21,687 nucleotides of DNA, from NCBI GenBank assembly GCA_002403895.1, contig DHIQ01000225.1, positions 1 to 21,687 on the forward strand, given 5' to 3'. A program made the position numbers and the translations under genes. Below the pieces are notes generated by a model, which was given only the letters and a program-made list of their open reading frames with translations, did no database searches and had not been told where the DNA came from. Source of the DNA: Candidatus Neomicrothrix sp. UBA4742 (GTDB lineage Bacteria > Actinomycetota > Acidimicrobiia > Acidimicrobiales > Acidimicrobilacustridaceae). Below, piece by piece: positions 6,044 through 13,354 of this stretch. The first letter of the stretch is position 1, and each line of letters starts with the position of its first letter.

Positions 6044-7465
6044 CTATGAGCCCGCGGGACGCGGTCCGATGGCATCCACGGACAAGCCCTCGCCGTAGTG
6101 GGCCAGAGCCACCGCCACCTCGTCGGTGAGCGCTACCGCTGTCGCCAGCGTGCCATTGACGAGCACGGCGAACGTGAGGTCCTCCCCGGACGCGGTATGG
6201 GCGAAGCCGGCCAACGCCGAGACCTCGTTGAGCGTGCCCGTCTTGGCCCGGACGTTGCCCTCGGCGGCGGTGCCCCGGAGGCGCTTGCGCAAGGTGCCCG
6301 TTTTGCCGGCCACCGGAAGGTCAGCGGCCAGAGCGGAGGACGGTCCTTGGTGATCGAGGGCCGCCACCAGCAGGTCGCAAGTCACCCGGTCCCCGACGTC
6401 GAGCCCGGAGCCGTCGACGGTGACCGACCCCTGAGTGGGGAACCCGAGACGGCTCAGCGTGTCCTGCACCACCTTGGCGCCGCCGTTAGTGGTCCCCGCG
6501 GTTCGCTCGTGGACGGCGAGGTCCTTCAACAAGATCTCGGCCGTGGTGTTGTCGCTGCGGCGCAACATCTCGCCCACGGTGTCGGCCATGGACAGTGAGT
6601 CGAGCGAGGCAACGGTGGTGGCGCCGTCGGGCGCCTTGGCCTCGAAGGGCCCCCCGGAGACCTGAACGCCGCGCGCCTTCAGCAGCGAGATCAGGGTCTC
6701 GGCCGCCAGCAGTGCCGGCTCGCCCGGTTGACGGTCCTTCGTCGGGGTGTCCGGGGTGAGGGAAAGGCCGGTGAACCCGTCGTTGACGGTGAGCGCACCC
6801 AAGGGGCCGATCTCGCCGGAGCGGATGTAGCGCCCGGCCCAGGTGGGCACGTAGCGCTGAGTATCGAACCGGCTGTCGTCGCCGAGGACGTTGCCGCGAA
6901 TCTCGGTCACCCCGGCCGCCTTTATGGCGTCGGCCAACTTGGCGTAGTCGTTGTACTTCTGGTCGGCTTCCTCGAACGTGCTGGTGTAGCCCGACGTGAT
7001 CAACAGGGGGTCGCCCGCCCCGACGACGTAGAGGTCACCGTCGATGACCCCGCTGTTGGTCGAGGCCACCGTGACCGCGGCCGTCGTCAGTTTGGCATCG
7101 GCACCCAAGCGGTCGAGCACGGCGGTGGCGGTGAGCAGCTTCTCGGTCGAGGCCGGCATCAATGGCTGTTCGCCGTTGATGCGGTCGATCACCCGATTCC
7201 CCGATTGCACCGTCACGCAGGTGGTGGGGGTGGACTTGGCCACGATGGGCGCCAACGCCGCCCGGAGCCGGGCGTCGGCCTGGGAGGCGGCCAGGACGGC
7301 CGGGAGGCGCCGGGCGGACAGCACCGGAGTCACCAGTGAGGTGATGGTGGGGGCCGCATCATCAGCGGCCGCAAGCCTCGTATCGATGGGGCTGGCCGCC
7401 AGCCCGACCAGTACCGCGAACACCACCGCCAGGGCGGACACCGGTGCTGACGGGCGGCGGGACAT
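6044..7465 (-). CDS. dacB: D-alanyl-D-alanine carboxypeptidase/endopeptidase, PBP4 (DacB) type, 473 aa
   Basis: This is a peptidase family S13 enzyme that trims or cleaves peptidoglycan stem peptides outside the membrane. An N-terminal signal sequence or anchor is visible (residues 1-34, basic MSRR then ALAVVFAVLVGLAA). The active-site triads are SxxK at Ser106-Lys109 (PASTEKLL), SxN at Ser304-Asn306 (RRSDNTTAE) and KTG at Lys408-Gly410 (RAKTGTLNEVSALAG). The large insert between the first two motifs (about 130-290) is typical of PBP4. A second KTG at 388-390 corresponds to the usual G-x-x-GTLR loop and is unlikely to be catalytic. ATG 7465 follows a TAGCCT -10 element by 7 nt, suggesting a leaderless mRNA. 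It lies 42 bp after the acyl-CoA synthetase operon. Confidence 0.94.
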   Translation of the reverse strand: MSRRPSAPVSALAVVFAVLVGLAASPIDTRLAAADDAAPTITSLVTPVLSARRLPAVLAASQADARLRAALAPIVAKSTPTTCVTVQSGNRVIDRINGEQPLMPASTEKLLTATAVLDRLGADAKLTTAAVTVASTNSGVIDGDLYVVGAGDPLLITSGYTSTFEEADQKYNDYAKLADAIKAAGVTEIRGNVLGDDSRFDTQRYVPTWAGRYIRSGEIGPLGALTVNDGFTGLSLTPDTPTKDRQPGEPALLAAETLISLLKARGVQVSGGPFEAKAPDGATTVASLDSLSMADTVGEMLRRSDNTTAEILLKDLAVHERTAGTTNGGAKVVQDTLSRLGFPTQGSVTVDGSGLDVGDRVTCDLLVAALDHQGPSSALAADLPVAGKTGTLRKRLRGTAAEGNVRAKTGTLNEVSALAGFAHTASGEDLTFAVLVNGTLATAVALTDEVAVALAHYGEGLSVDAIGPRPAGS

Positions 7466-7472
7466 CCGGACG

Positions 7473-7478
7473 AGGCTA
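7473..7478 (-). promoter_or_regulatory. -10 element TAGCCT upstream of dacB
   Basis: On the minus strand TAGCCT is followed by 7 nt and then ATG 7465, fitting TAnnnT and a leaderless start. It lies in the 42-bp gap after the acyl-CoA synthetase gene and suggests dacB has its own promoter. Confidence 0.5.
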
Positions 7479-7507
7479 GGGGCTGACGCGGCGCAGGTGG
7501 TGTCAGC

Positions 7508-8974
7508 TCAGCCGTGGCGACGGGCTTGCCACTGGGTGCGTTCCCACAGCCGGGCCAGGGCATTGACGGCCCGGTTGGAGGAGGGATAGCAGAGCCGTCC
7601 CGCCTCGACGGTGCCCCGCACGGCCGCGTTGTCGGGGAACGTGACGGCCAGTTCGGTGGCAACCAGTAAGGGCTTACCCAGCTCCTCGCTCAGCTCGGCG
7701 GCAAGGGTGGTGTAGCGGTGATCCTGGCGATCGTGGAAGGCGGCGATGCGGTCGAGACCCCATTCGGGGAAGAACGGCCCGTCGTGTTCCATGCGCCCCT
7801 GATTCGACTGGATCCCCATGCCCAGCAACACGATGGCGTCAACGTCGGGGTGACGGGCCACGATGGCGAGGACCGCGGGAATGGTGTCCTTGGTCTCGCC
7901 GCCGGCCATGTCGATCGGGTTGTTGCGACTCCACCGGGGCGGGAGCTCGGCGTCGAGAGCGGTGATCAGATCGTCGGGCAGCGCCAGCAACTCGAGATCG
8001 GTACCGGCGATGGCATCGGCGGTGACCACGCCCCAACCACCCGCGGTGGAGACCACGGCCACCCGATTTCCTCGGGGCGTCGGCTGTGTGGCGAAGCTGG
8101 CGGCCACCTCATAGGCCTCCTCGATGCTGCGCGCTCGGATCGCTCCAGCCTGGCGGCACATCCCGTCGAAGACCCGGTCATCGCTGGCCAACGAGCCGGT
8201 GTGGCTGGCCGCGGCCCGCGCTCCGCCAGACGTCGCGCCACCCTTGACCAGCACCACCGGCATCCGTTCGGCCACGTCCGACAGCTCGCGGAAAAACCGA
8301 CGGCCGTCGGTGATGCCCTCGACGTAGGCGAGGGCCACGTCCGTCTCGGCATCCTCGGCGTAGAAGGCCAAGAAGTCCGTCACACCGACCATGGCGGCGT
8401 TGCCGGCCGAGACCGCCCGGCTGATGCCGACTCCGGTGGCGCAGGCGTAGTTCATGAACGACGAGACGAAATTGCCGGACTGGCTGGCCACCCCGATGCG
8501 ACCGGCCGGGGGGTAGGGCGCCACGATCTGGGCGCACAGCGATGAGGGGGTGGAGACCAGGCCCTGGCCGTTCGGACCCACGATGAGGATCCCGAGCTCC
8601 TCGGCCAGGGCCACCAGCTCGTCTTGCGCCCGCCGCCCCTCCTCCCCCGCCTCGCCGTAACCGGCGGAGGCCAGAAAGGCCGCACGGATTCCCCTCTCGG
8701 CCGCCGAGCGCAGCACATCCAGGTTGGTGACCGCTGGGGTGCACACGAACAGCAGGTCCGCCTCGCCTGCCGGGATGTCGTCGAGGGACGGCACCGTCTC
8801 GATACCGAGGACGGGCGCCGCGTCGCGGTTGGTGGCGAAGACCCGGCCTTCGTAGCCGTTGGCCAAGATGTTGTGCAGGGCCACGAATCCGAACTTGCCG
8901 GGGTGGGTGGAGGCACCAGCCACCACCACGCCGCGCGGGTCGAACAGGGCCCGGAACTGCTCCGTCGTCGCCAT
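7508..8974 (-). CDS. NDP-forming acyl-CoA synthetase, alpha (CoA-binding) subunit, 488 aa
   Basis: This is the CoA-binding/ligase subunit of an NDP-forming acyl-CoA synthetase (ACD family), which interconverts acyl-CoA plus NDP plus phosphate with acid plus CoA plus NTP. The CoA-binding Rossmann domain starts at FDPRGVVVAGAS (residues 11-22). A succinyl-CoA-ligase-like flavodoxin domain follows, with GPNGQG (133-138) and ASQSGNF (163-169). The phospho-acceptor His258 lies in AAASHTGSLA. The C-terminal part contains STAGGWGV and the NNPIDMAGG segment. ATG 8974 shares its A with the stop of the ATP-grasp subunit gene (TGATG), and GAGGTG lies 8 nt before it. The acid substrate cannot be assigned. 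The arrangement as two separate genes, ATP-grasp first, is one of several known for this family. Confidence 0.88.
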   Translation of the reverse strand: MATTEQFRALFDPRGVVVAGASTHPGKFGFVALHNILANGYEGRVFATNRDAAPVLGIETVPSLDDIPAGEADLLFVCTPAVTNLDVLRSAAERGIRAAFLASAGYGEAGEEGRRAQDELVALAEELGILIVGPNGQGLVSTPSSLCAQIVAPYPPAGRIGVASQSGNFVSSFMNYACATGVGISRAVSAGNAAMVGVTDFLAFYAEDAETDVALAYVEGITDGRRFFRELSDVAERMPVVLVKGGATSGGARAAASHTGSLASDDRVFDGMCRQAGAIRARSIEEAYEVAASFATQPTPRGNRVAVVSTAGGWGVVTADAIAGTDLELLALPDDLITALDAELPPRWSRNNPIDMAGGETKDTIPAVLAIVARHPDVDAIVLLGMGIQSNQGRMEHDGPFFPEWGLDRIAAFHDRQDHRYTTLAAELSEELGKPLLVATELAVTFPDNAAVRGTVEAGRLCYPSSNRAVNALARLWERTQWQARRHG

Positions 8975-9645
8975 CAGGCCTGCACCTCTACGAGGGCGTC
9001 CACCGCGATCGGGAGCCCGTCCACCACGATCAGCGGGTTGAGGTCAGCCGACACCAGCTCGGGGGTGGCAACGGCGGCTCGTGACAGGCCCAACAACACG
9101 TCCGCCAGCTGCGTCCGGTCGACCGCGGGCTCCCCCCGGAACGGGCCCAGCAATGCCTGGGTGCGCAGCTCGTCGATCATCTCCTCGGCGTCCACCCGCT
9201 CAATGGGCACCAGGCGGATGGCCACATCGGCCAGCGCCTCGGCGAAGATCCCGCCGATGCCGACCATCACGGTCATGCCGAACTGCGGATCCTTGCTCAG
9301 TCCGGCGATCAGCTCCCGGTTGCCCCGCAGCATGGGAGCCACCAGCACTTGGACTTGCCCGTCGGCGGCGGTGGCCGCGCCCAGCAGGTCGGTGGCCGCC
9401 GTGCGCACGGCGTCGGCATCGGCCAGGTTCAGCCGGACCAGACCCCGCTCGGTCTTGTGGGCGATGCGTTCGCCGTTGAGCTTGGCCACCACCGGATAGC
9501 CCAACTCGTCGGCGGCCACGACGGCGGCATCGGGATCGTCAGCCAGGCGCTCCCCCGCCAACGGGACGCCGAAACGTCCGAGGAGGGCCTTGGAATCGGC
9601 CTCGGAGAGGGTGATCGACCCGGAGATGGGGCTGGCGGTGGGCAT
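8974..9645 (-). CDS. NDP-forming acyl-CoA synthetase, beta (ATP-grasp) subunit, 223 aa
   Basis: This ATP-grasp_5 type subunit binds nucleotide and passes phosphate to the histidine of the partner encoded just downstream. The sequence shows the helix LSEADSKALLGRFGVPLAGE as LLGRFGVP, then ELGYPVVAKL (47-56), the HKTERGLVRL block with the conserved His63, MLRGNRELIAGLSKDPQFG as GNRELI and DPQFG, MVGIGGIFAE with the glycine-rich turn, and the closing ADLNPLIV motif (family DLNPl.v). Its length, about 220 residues, is normal for the separate beta subunit. ATG 9645 lies only 21 bp from the divergent GH84 start, and a TAGGGT -10 element sits 8 nt before it, so the mRNA is probably leaderless. Its stop overlaps the alpha-subunit start. 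Confidence 0.88.
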   Translation of the reverse strand: MPTASPISGSITLSEADSKALLGRFGVPLAGERLADDPDAAVVAADELGYPVVAKLNGERIAHKTERGLVRLNLADADAVRTAATDLLGAATAADGQVQVLVAPMLRGNRELIAGLSKDPQFGMTVMVGIGGIFAEALADVAIRLVPIERVDAEEMIDELRTQALLGPFRGEPAVDRTQLADVLLGLSRAAVATPELVSADLNPLIVVDGLPIAVDALVEVQA

Positions 9646-9652
9646 GGGTGCG

Positions 9653-9659
9653 TACCCTA
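9653..9659. promoter_or_regulatory. Overlapping divergent -10 elements (bidirectional leaderless promoter)
   Basis: The 7-bp string TACCCTA holds TACCCT on the plus strand (9653-9658) and TAGGGT on the minus strand (9659-9654). Each fits TAnnnT and each is followed by exactly 8 nt and an ATG: GH84 at 9667 and the ATP-grasp subunit at 9645. The whole region between the start codons is 21 bp, so both transcripts should lack a 5' leader and compete for one polymerase site. Confidence 0.6.
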
Positions 9660-9666
9660 CTCAGCC

Positions 9667-11019
9667 ATGTCCGATGCTCCCGCCGACGAGCTGCCCGACG
9701 GTCCCGGTGTGGCCTTCCCGGTGAGCGGCATCATCGAGGGGTTCTACGGTCCGCCTTGGTCGTGGGCGATACGGGCCGAGATCATGGCCTGGTGTCATCA
9801 ACGCGACATGGGCCTCTACCTGTACGCCCCCAAGGACGATCCGCTCCATCGCGAGCGGTGGCGTGAGCCCTACGGGCCCAAGGCCCTTGCCGGGTTCGAG
9901 TCCTTGGTGGCGGCCGAGACCCTGGCCGTCGGCTTCGCCATTTCCCCCGGCCTCACCATGGACTACACCTCGGGCGACGACCGTCGCTCCCTCGGGACCA
10001 AGGTCGACCAGCTCGTGGATCGGGGTGTTCGGATAGTGGCCCTGCTCCTCGACGACATCCCCGTTCGGCCCGGCCTGGGGACGGATCACGCCGCGCTCAC
10101 CACGTGGCTCTACGAGCACCTCGACGGGCGGGCCGAGTTGGTGATGACCCCCACCGAGTACACCGGCACCCGCCCGACCGCGTACCTCGACGCGCTGGCC
10201 GCGGGCATGCCCCAAGAGGTGCCCATTGGCTGGACCGGCACCACCGTCGTGTGCGACGAGATCACCGTGGCTCAGGCCCGGGCCCGGGCGGCCAGCCTCG
10301 GTGACCGCCCGCCTTTCCTGTGGGACAACTATCCCGTCAACGACGGGCTCATGGCCGACCGTCTGTTCCTGGGACCCCTGCGGGGGCGCGAGCCGGGGCT
10401 GGGCGCGGTGTGCTCGGGCTACGCGGCCAACCCGATGGTGCAGGGCCGGGCCTCGAAACCGGCGTTGGCGTCGATCGGCGCCTACGTCAACGGGAGAGAT
10501 CCGTGGGCCGGGTGGCGGGCTGATCTCGGGACGCTCGCCGTGTTCGCCGAGGCGTGCGACGGGGAGCACCCGCGGGCACTCGTCGCCGCCGTGGTGGACG
10601 GCGACCCCTCCCCCGAACCGCTGCGTGCCCTCGAGGCCTGGTTGGTGGCGGCCAAGAACTGCGAGGCACCGGGACTGGACGATGTCGATCCCTGGCTCGA
10701 CCAGGTCCACCGCGAAGCTCGCGTCGGGCTGGCCGCGGTCAACCTGGTGCGCGCCACCGTGACAGGCCAGGGCGCAGCCGCCGTTGACGAACACGACGTT
10801 GGCGAACACGCCGTAGCCCTGGCCGCCGGGTGGCTTCCGCTACGCCGGGGCGCCGCGTCCGTGATGGGCACGCGGGGGAGCCTGCGACCGGTCCTGGGGC
10901 AATCCTCGTCGGGAGCATGGACCTACCGGGCCGCCTCGGTCACCGAATCGGCCAACGCCATCGATGACCTCGTCCGTTACGCCTTGACCCTCGCCGACGC
11001 CCGAGGGGCGCCGACCTGA
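9667..11019 (+). CDS. GH84-type beta-N-acetylglucosaminidase (O-GlcNAcase-like), 450 aa
   Basis: This is a glycoside hydrolase family 84 enzyme expected to remove terminal beta-linked GlcNAc by substrate-assisted catalysis. Family signatures are GIIEGFYGPPWS (residues 21-32), YLYAPKDDP (51-59) with WREPY following, and LLLDDIP with the adjacent Asp129-Asp130 catalytic pair. A further GWTGTTVV and LWDNYPVND block lines the active-site region. The remaining C-terminal third is a helical extension of unknown role. There is no signal peptide, so the enzyme appears cytoplasmic and may act on imported or recycled amino sugars or on glycosylated protein. ATG 9667 is chosen because the signature begins 20 residues later and a TACCCT -10 lies 8 nt before it. 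The gene converges with the TetR gene, 3 bp between stops. Confidence 0.9.
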   Translation: MSDAPADELPDGPGVAFPVSGIIEGFYGPPWSWAIRAEIMAWCHQRDMGLYLYAPKDDPLHRERWREPYGPKALAGFESLVAAETLAVGFAISPGLTMDYTSGDDRRSLGTKVDQLVDRGVRIVALLLDDIPVRPGLGTDHAALTTWLYEHLDGRAELVMTPTEYTGTRPTAYLDALAAGMPQEVPIGWTGTTVVCDEITVAQARARAASLGDRPPFLWDNYPVNDGLMADRLFLGPLRGREPGLGAVCSGYAANPMVQGRASKPALASIGAYVNGRDPWAGWRADLGTLAVFAEACDGEHPRALVAAVVDGDPSPEPLRALEAWLVAAKNCEAPGLDDVDPWLDQVHREARVGLAAVNLVRATVTGQGAAAVDEHDVGEHAVALAAGWLPLRRGAASVMGTRGSLRPVLGQSSSGAWTYRAASVTESANAIDDLVRYALTLADARGAPT

Positions 11020-11022
11020 GCC

Positions 11023-11640
11023 TCAGGGTTCGAGGGCGGCGCGGAAAAAGTCGCGAATGTGCTCGAGGCGGGCCTCGAGCATGGCCTCAGCCAGAGGGTC
11101 GGCGTCGAGCAGGCCCTCGATGAAGGGCAGGTCGCCGAAGTAACTCAACAGGGCGCCATAGCCGGTGAGCAGGAGCTGTTCGGGGTCGAACTTGCGGAAG
11201 TTGCCCGCCCCCATCTCGCGGGCGAAGTAGTCGACGGCCCGTTGGAACAGCGGCCGCAGGGCGACACCGAGGTCGACGCCGAGCGCGCTGTTGGAATCCA
11301 GTGCCTCACGGCGGACGATCCGCACGAAATCAGGGTTCTCACGGAAGAAGCCGAACCCGGCGGTGATCACCCGGTCCACCTGGATCCATCCCTCGCCGGT
11401 GTGATCCCCCTCGGTAGCCAGGTCCACCCGCCCCATCCACTCGGTAAGGGCGGTGGAAAAGACCTCCCGGTAGATAGCTTCCTTCGACGGGAAGTGGTGG
11501 AGCACGCTGGAGCGCCGAATCCCCACCGCCTCGGCGATGTCGTTCAGCGACGTGTCCGAATAGCCCTGCTCGGCGAAGCGGTGCCGCGACTCCAACAAGA
11601 TCGCCTCGCGGGTCGAGAGGACGACTTCGTCGCTGGTCAC
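11023..11640 (-). CDS. TetR-family transcriptional regulator, 205 aa
   Basis: This is a TetR-type repressor with a standard architecture. An N-terminal helix-turn-helix spans about residues 10-57 ([46 protein letters not shown] in discontinuous form), followed by a ligand-binding helical domain. The C-terminal domain includes [17 protein letters not shown] and [19 protein letters not shown], a pattern common in regulators of lipid or acyl-CoA metabolism, but the ligand cannot be assigned. GTG 11640 is chosen over longer upstream starts because it fits family length and follows a TATCCT -10 by 7 nt. It is divergent from the beta-sandwich/FIST pair (73 bp apart) and converges with GH84, so either unit, or itself, could be a target. 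Confidence 0.9.
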   Translation of the reverse strand: MTSDEVVLSTREAILLESRHRFAEQGYSDTSLNDIAEAVGIRRSSVLHHFPSKEAIYREVFSTALTEWMGRVDLATEGDHTGEGWIQVDRVITAGFGFFRENPDFVRIVRREALDSNSALGVDLGVALRPLFQRAVDYFAREMGAGNFRKFDPEQLLLTGYGALLSYFGDLPFIEGLLDADPLAEAMLEARLEHIRDFFRAALEP

Positions 11641-11647
11641 GGCGCCA

Positions 11648-11653
11648 AGGATA
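11648..11653 (-). promoter_or_regulatory. -10 element TATCCT upstream of tetR
   Basis: On the minus strand TATCCT is followed by 7 nt and GTG 11640, as expected for a leaderless transcript. The short arms GGCGC (11641-11645) and GCGCC (11661-11665) flank it symmetrically and could be half-sites for autoregulation, though five-base arms are weak evidence. Confidence 0.5.
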
Positions 11654-11701
11654 CCGAAGCGCGCCGCGGACTGTTGAGACGTTCCTGTGCAAGCGAGCCG
11701 G

Positions 11702-11707
11702 TAGGGT
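11702..11707 (+). promoter_or_regulatory. -10 element TAGGGT upstream of the beta-sandwich/FIST pair
   Basis: TAGGGT is followed by 6 nt and ATG 11714. It fits TAnnnT with leaderless spacing and lies about 50 bp from the divergent tetR -10 element, so the TetR protein could control both. Confidence 0.5.
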
Positions 11708-11713
11708 CCGGCC

Positions 11714-12097
11714 ATGGACATCGTGGCTGCCCTTTTCATCGAAGCGATCGAGTTGCGGCAGGTACCTGGCCCATCGACTCGAATAGACCTCACCGGCATC
11801 CAGTTCTCGGCTCCCGCACCCGGTCCGGTGCCGGTCACCATCGAACCCCACCTCGTGGTGATCGTCCGCTGCCGGCCCGATGAGACCGGCTCGGCTGCCC
11901 TCGAGGTGGTGTACCAACGCGACGGCGAACAGATCGCCCGAAATGTGCAGCCTCTCCAGGTCGAACCGGGCAAGTTCAACTACCGGCTGGTGCGAGCCGA
12001 GCTCGAATTCCCGGAGTATGACACGGTCGAAGCGCACTGCCGCCTCGACCTGGGCCCGGCGACGGTGGTGCCGTTCACGCTGCTGCCTCCCGTGTGA
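11714..12097 (+). CDS. Unrecognised probable beta-sandwich protein (possibly DUF6941-like), 127 aa
   Basis: I cannot assign a function. The protein has no signal peptide or membrane span and is dominated by alternating hydrophobic strands: [50 protein letters not shown] and [11 protein letters not shown]. This suggests a small immunoglobulin-like sandwich, broadly like DUF6941 proteins. It has two cysteines (RCRP and AHCRL). ATG 11714 follows a TAGGGT -10 by 6 nt. Its stop overlaps the GTG start of the FIST-domain gene by 4 nt (GTGA), so the two are almost certainly made together and may form a complex. The divergent TetR gene is the nearest candidate regulator. Confidence 0.72.
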   Translation: MDIVAALFIEAIELRQVPGPSTRIDLTGIQFSAPAPGPVPVTIEPHLVVIVRCRPDETGSAALEVVYQRDGEQIARNVQPLQVEPGKFNYRLVRAELEFPEYDTVEAHCRLDLGPATVVPFTLLPPV

Positions 12098-13311
12098 GCG
12101 AGGGGCCGACCGCCGAGTTCGGCGCCGCCCTCTCGGAGCACCCGCTGGCCACCCACGCCACCGGCGAGGTCGTCGGCGAGTTGTTGGAGACCCTCGGCTC
12201 GGAGCCGGATCTGGCCCTCGTCTTCGTCACCGCCGCCCACCTGGGCGCGCTCGATGACGTGGTCGCCACGGTAAAGGCCACCCTCGGGGCGCGCACGGTG
12301 CTCGGGGCCACGACCCGGTCCGTCCTCGGGGGGCGGCGGGAGGTCGAGGGCCAGCCGGCGGTCGCGGCATGGGCCGCCCGCGGCGGCCGAGTCACCCCGG
12401 TGCGGCTCATGTCGGCGGAGGACTGGCCCGACCACGACGCCGAGCCGGGCAGCACCCTGGTGTTGCTCAGCGACCCCGATTCCTTCGCCGCCCGCGACGC
12501 GCTCGACACCGCCGCCCAGCGGTGGCCGGGCGTGACCGTGGTCGGGGGTCCGGCGTCGGCTCCCACCGGTCCCGGCGGCAACCGACTCTCGCTGGATGGC
12601 CGGGCGTACACCGAGGGCGCCGTCGGCGCACTCCTCGGTCCGCAGTGGCCGCTGCGGACCGTTGTCTCGCAGGGCTGTCGACCCATCGGTGATCCCTATA
12701 CCGTGACCCGAGCCGAGCGATCGATGGTGCACGAGTTGGCCGGCCAACCGGCCATGGCCCGCCTCGGTGAGGTCGTGCGCCATCTCTCGCCCGACGAACG
12801 GACCGCGGCGGCCCAAAGCCTGCATCTGGGATGGCTGGTGGACGAGCACAAGCTCGACCTCGAGCGCGGCGATTTCCTGGTGCGGCCCATCCAGGGAGCA
12901 GACCCCGACACCGGCTCGATCGCAATCCCGGCCGAGATCGAGGTGGGGGCCACCGTGCAGTTCCACGTCCGCGACGCGACCAGCGCGGATGAGGACCTGC
13001 GCGCGATGCTGGCCGGAACCCCAGCCGCGGCTGCCCTCCTGTTCGTCGGTGTGGCCCGGGGACTCCAGATGTTCGGCACCGCCGACCACGATGCCAAGGT
13101 GGTCAGCACCCTGACAGAATCGCCGCCTTCACCCGGCGCCTTCCGGGCGGTGCGTCCCATGACCGTGGCCGGCATGTTCACCGCCGCCCCCGTCGGCCCC
13201 GTGGGCACCCGATCGTTCGTCCACCCACCAGAAGCCGCGGTGGCGCTGCTGGCCGGGACGTCGGCGCCACCACCGGTCGGCCCGGATCTCGGCGAGGGAC
13301 CCATTCGCTAG
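12094..13311 (+). CDS. FIST-domain protein (FIST_N + FIST_C), 405 aa
   Basis: FIST proteins are ligand-sensing modules, thought to bind small molecules such as amino acids, that occur alone or fused to signalling domains. The N-terminal half (about residues 10-210) shows LALVFVTAAHLG, TVLGATTRSVLGG, a PASAPTGPGG turn near the expected GGxA/G loop, and the VSQGCRPIG strand that ends FIST_N. The C-terminal half (about 225-395) includes FLVRPIQGADPDTGSIAIP as FLVRPI and GSIAIP, GATVQFHVRDA (the family G..vq.h.r.a motif), AALLFVGVARGLQMFG, and GMFTAAPVGPVG, matching FIST_C. No kinase, cyclase or receiver domain is attached. GTG 12094 overlaps the previous stop. The final TAG is also the first part of a transketolase -10 element. 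Confidence 0.87.
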   Translation: MSEGPTAEFGAALSEHPLATHATGEVVGELLETLGSEPDLALVFVTAAHLGALDDVVATVKATLGARTVLGATTRSVLGGRREVEGQPAVAAWAARGGRVTPVRLMSAEDWPDHDAEPGSTLVLLSDPDSFAARDALDTAAQRWPGVTVVGGPASAPTGPGGNRLSLDGRAYTEGAVGALLGPQWPLRTVVSQGCRPIGDPYTVTRAERSMVHELAGQPAMARLGEVVRHLSPDERTAAAQSLHLGWLVDEHKLDLERGDFLVRPIQGADPDTGSIAIPAEIEVGATVQFHVRDATSADEDLRAMLAGTPAAAALLFVGVARGLQMFGTADHDAKVVSTLTESPPSPGAFRAVRPMTVAGMFTAAPVGPVGTRSFVHPPEAAVALLAGTSAPPPVGPDLGEGPIR

Positions 13312-13314
13312 GGT
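13309..13314 (+). promoter_or_regulatory. -10 element TAGGGT for transketolase, overlapping the FIST stop codon
   Basis: TAGGGT uses the FIST stop codon TAG as its first three bases. A transcript starting about 7 nt later would have a 25-35 nt leader carrying AAAGGA (13337-13342) before the GTG 13346/13355 starts. An in-frame TTG lies 7 nt after the element, an unlikely leaderless start. Confidence 0.4.
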
Positions 13315-13354
13315 GACGCTCTTGTGCCCGGTCAGCAAAGGACCCGTGAAAACC

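Noticed and set aside
4863..6098. Long open frame on the plus strand opposite the holin-X and LON-domain genes
   Set aside because: Its translation is low-complexity Gly/His/Arg/Gln-rich with no domain, as expected for the antisense of GC-rich genes. The minus-strand genes have clear family signatures.
6294..6302. First KTG (residues 388-390) of the PBP4-type enzyme as the catalytic triad
   Set aside because: It sits in the GxxGTLRKR loop position. The following AKTGTLNEVSALAG matches the true S13 KTG motif.
9661..10809. Minus-strand open frame of about 380 codons opposite the GH84 gene
   Set aside because: It is an antisense shadow of a gene with unmistakable GH84 motifs, and its composition (Gly/His/Val repeats) is not protein-like.
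11980..13089. Minus-strand open frame opposite the FIST gene
   Set aside because: It has no recognisable motif, while the plus-strand product carries both FIST domains in order. It is a GC-bias shadow.
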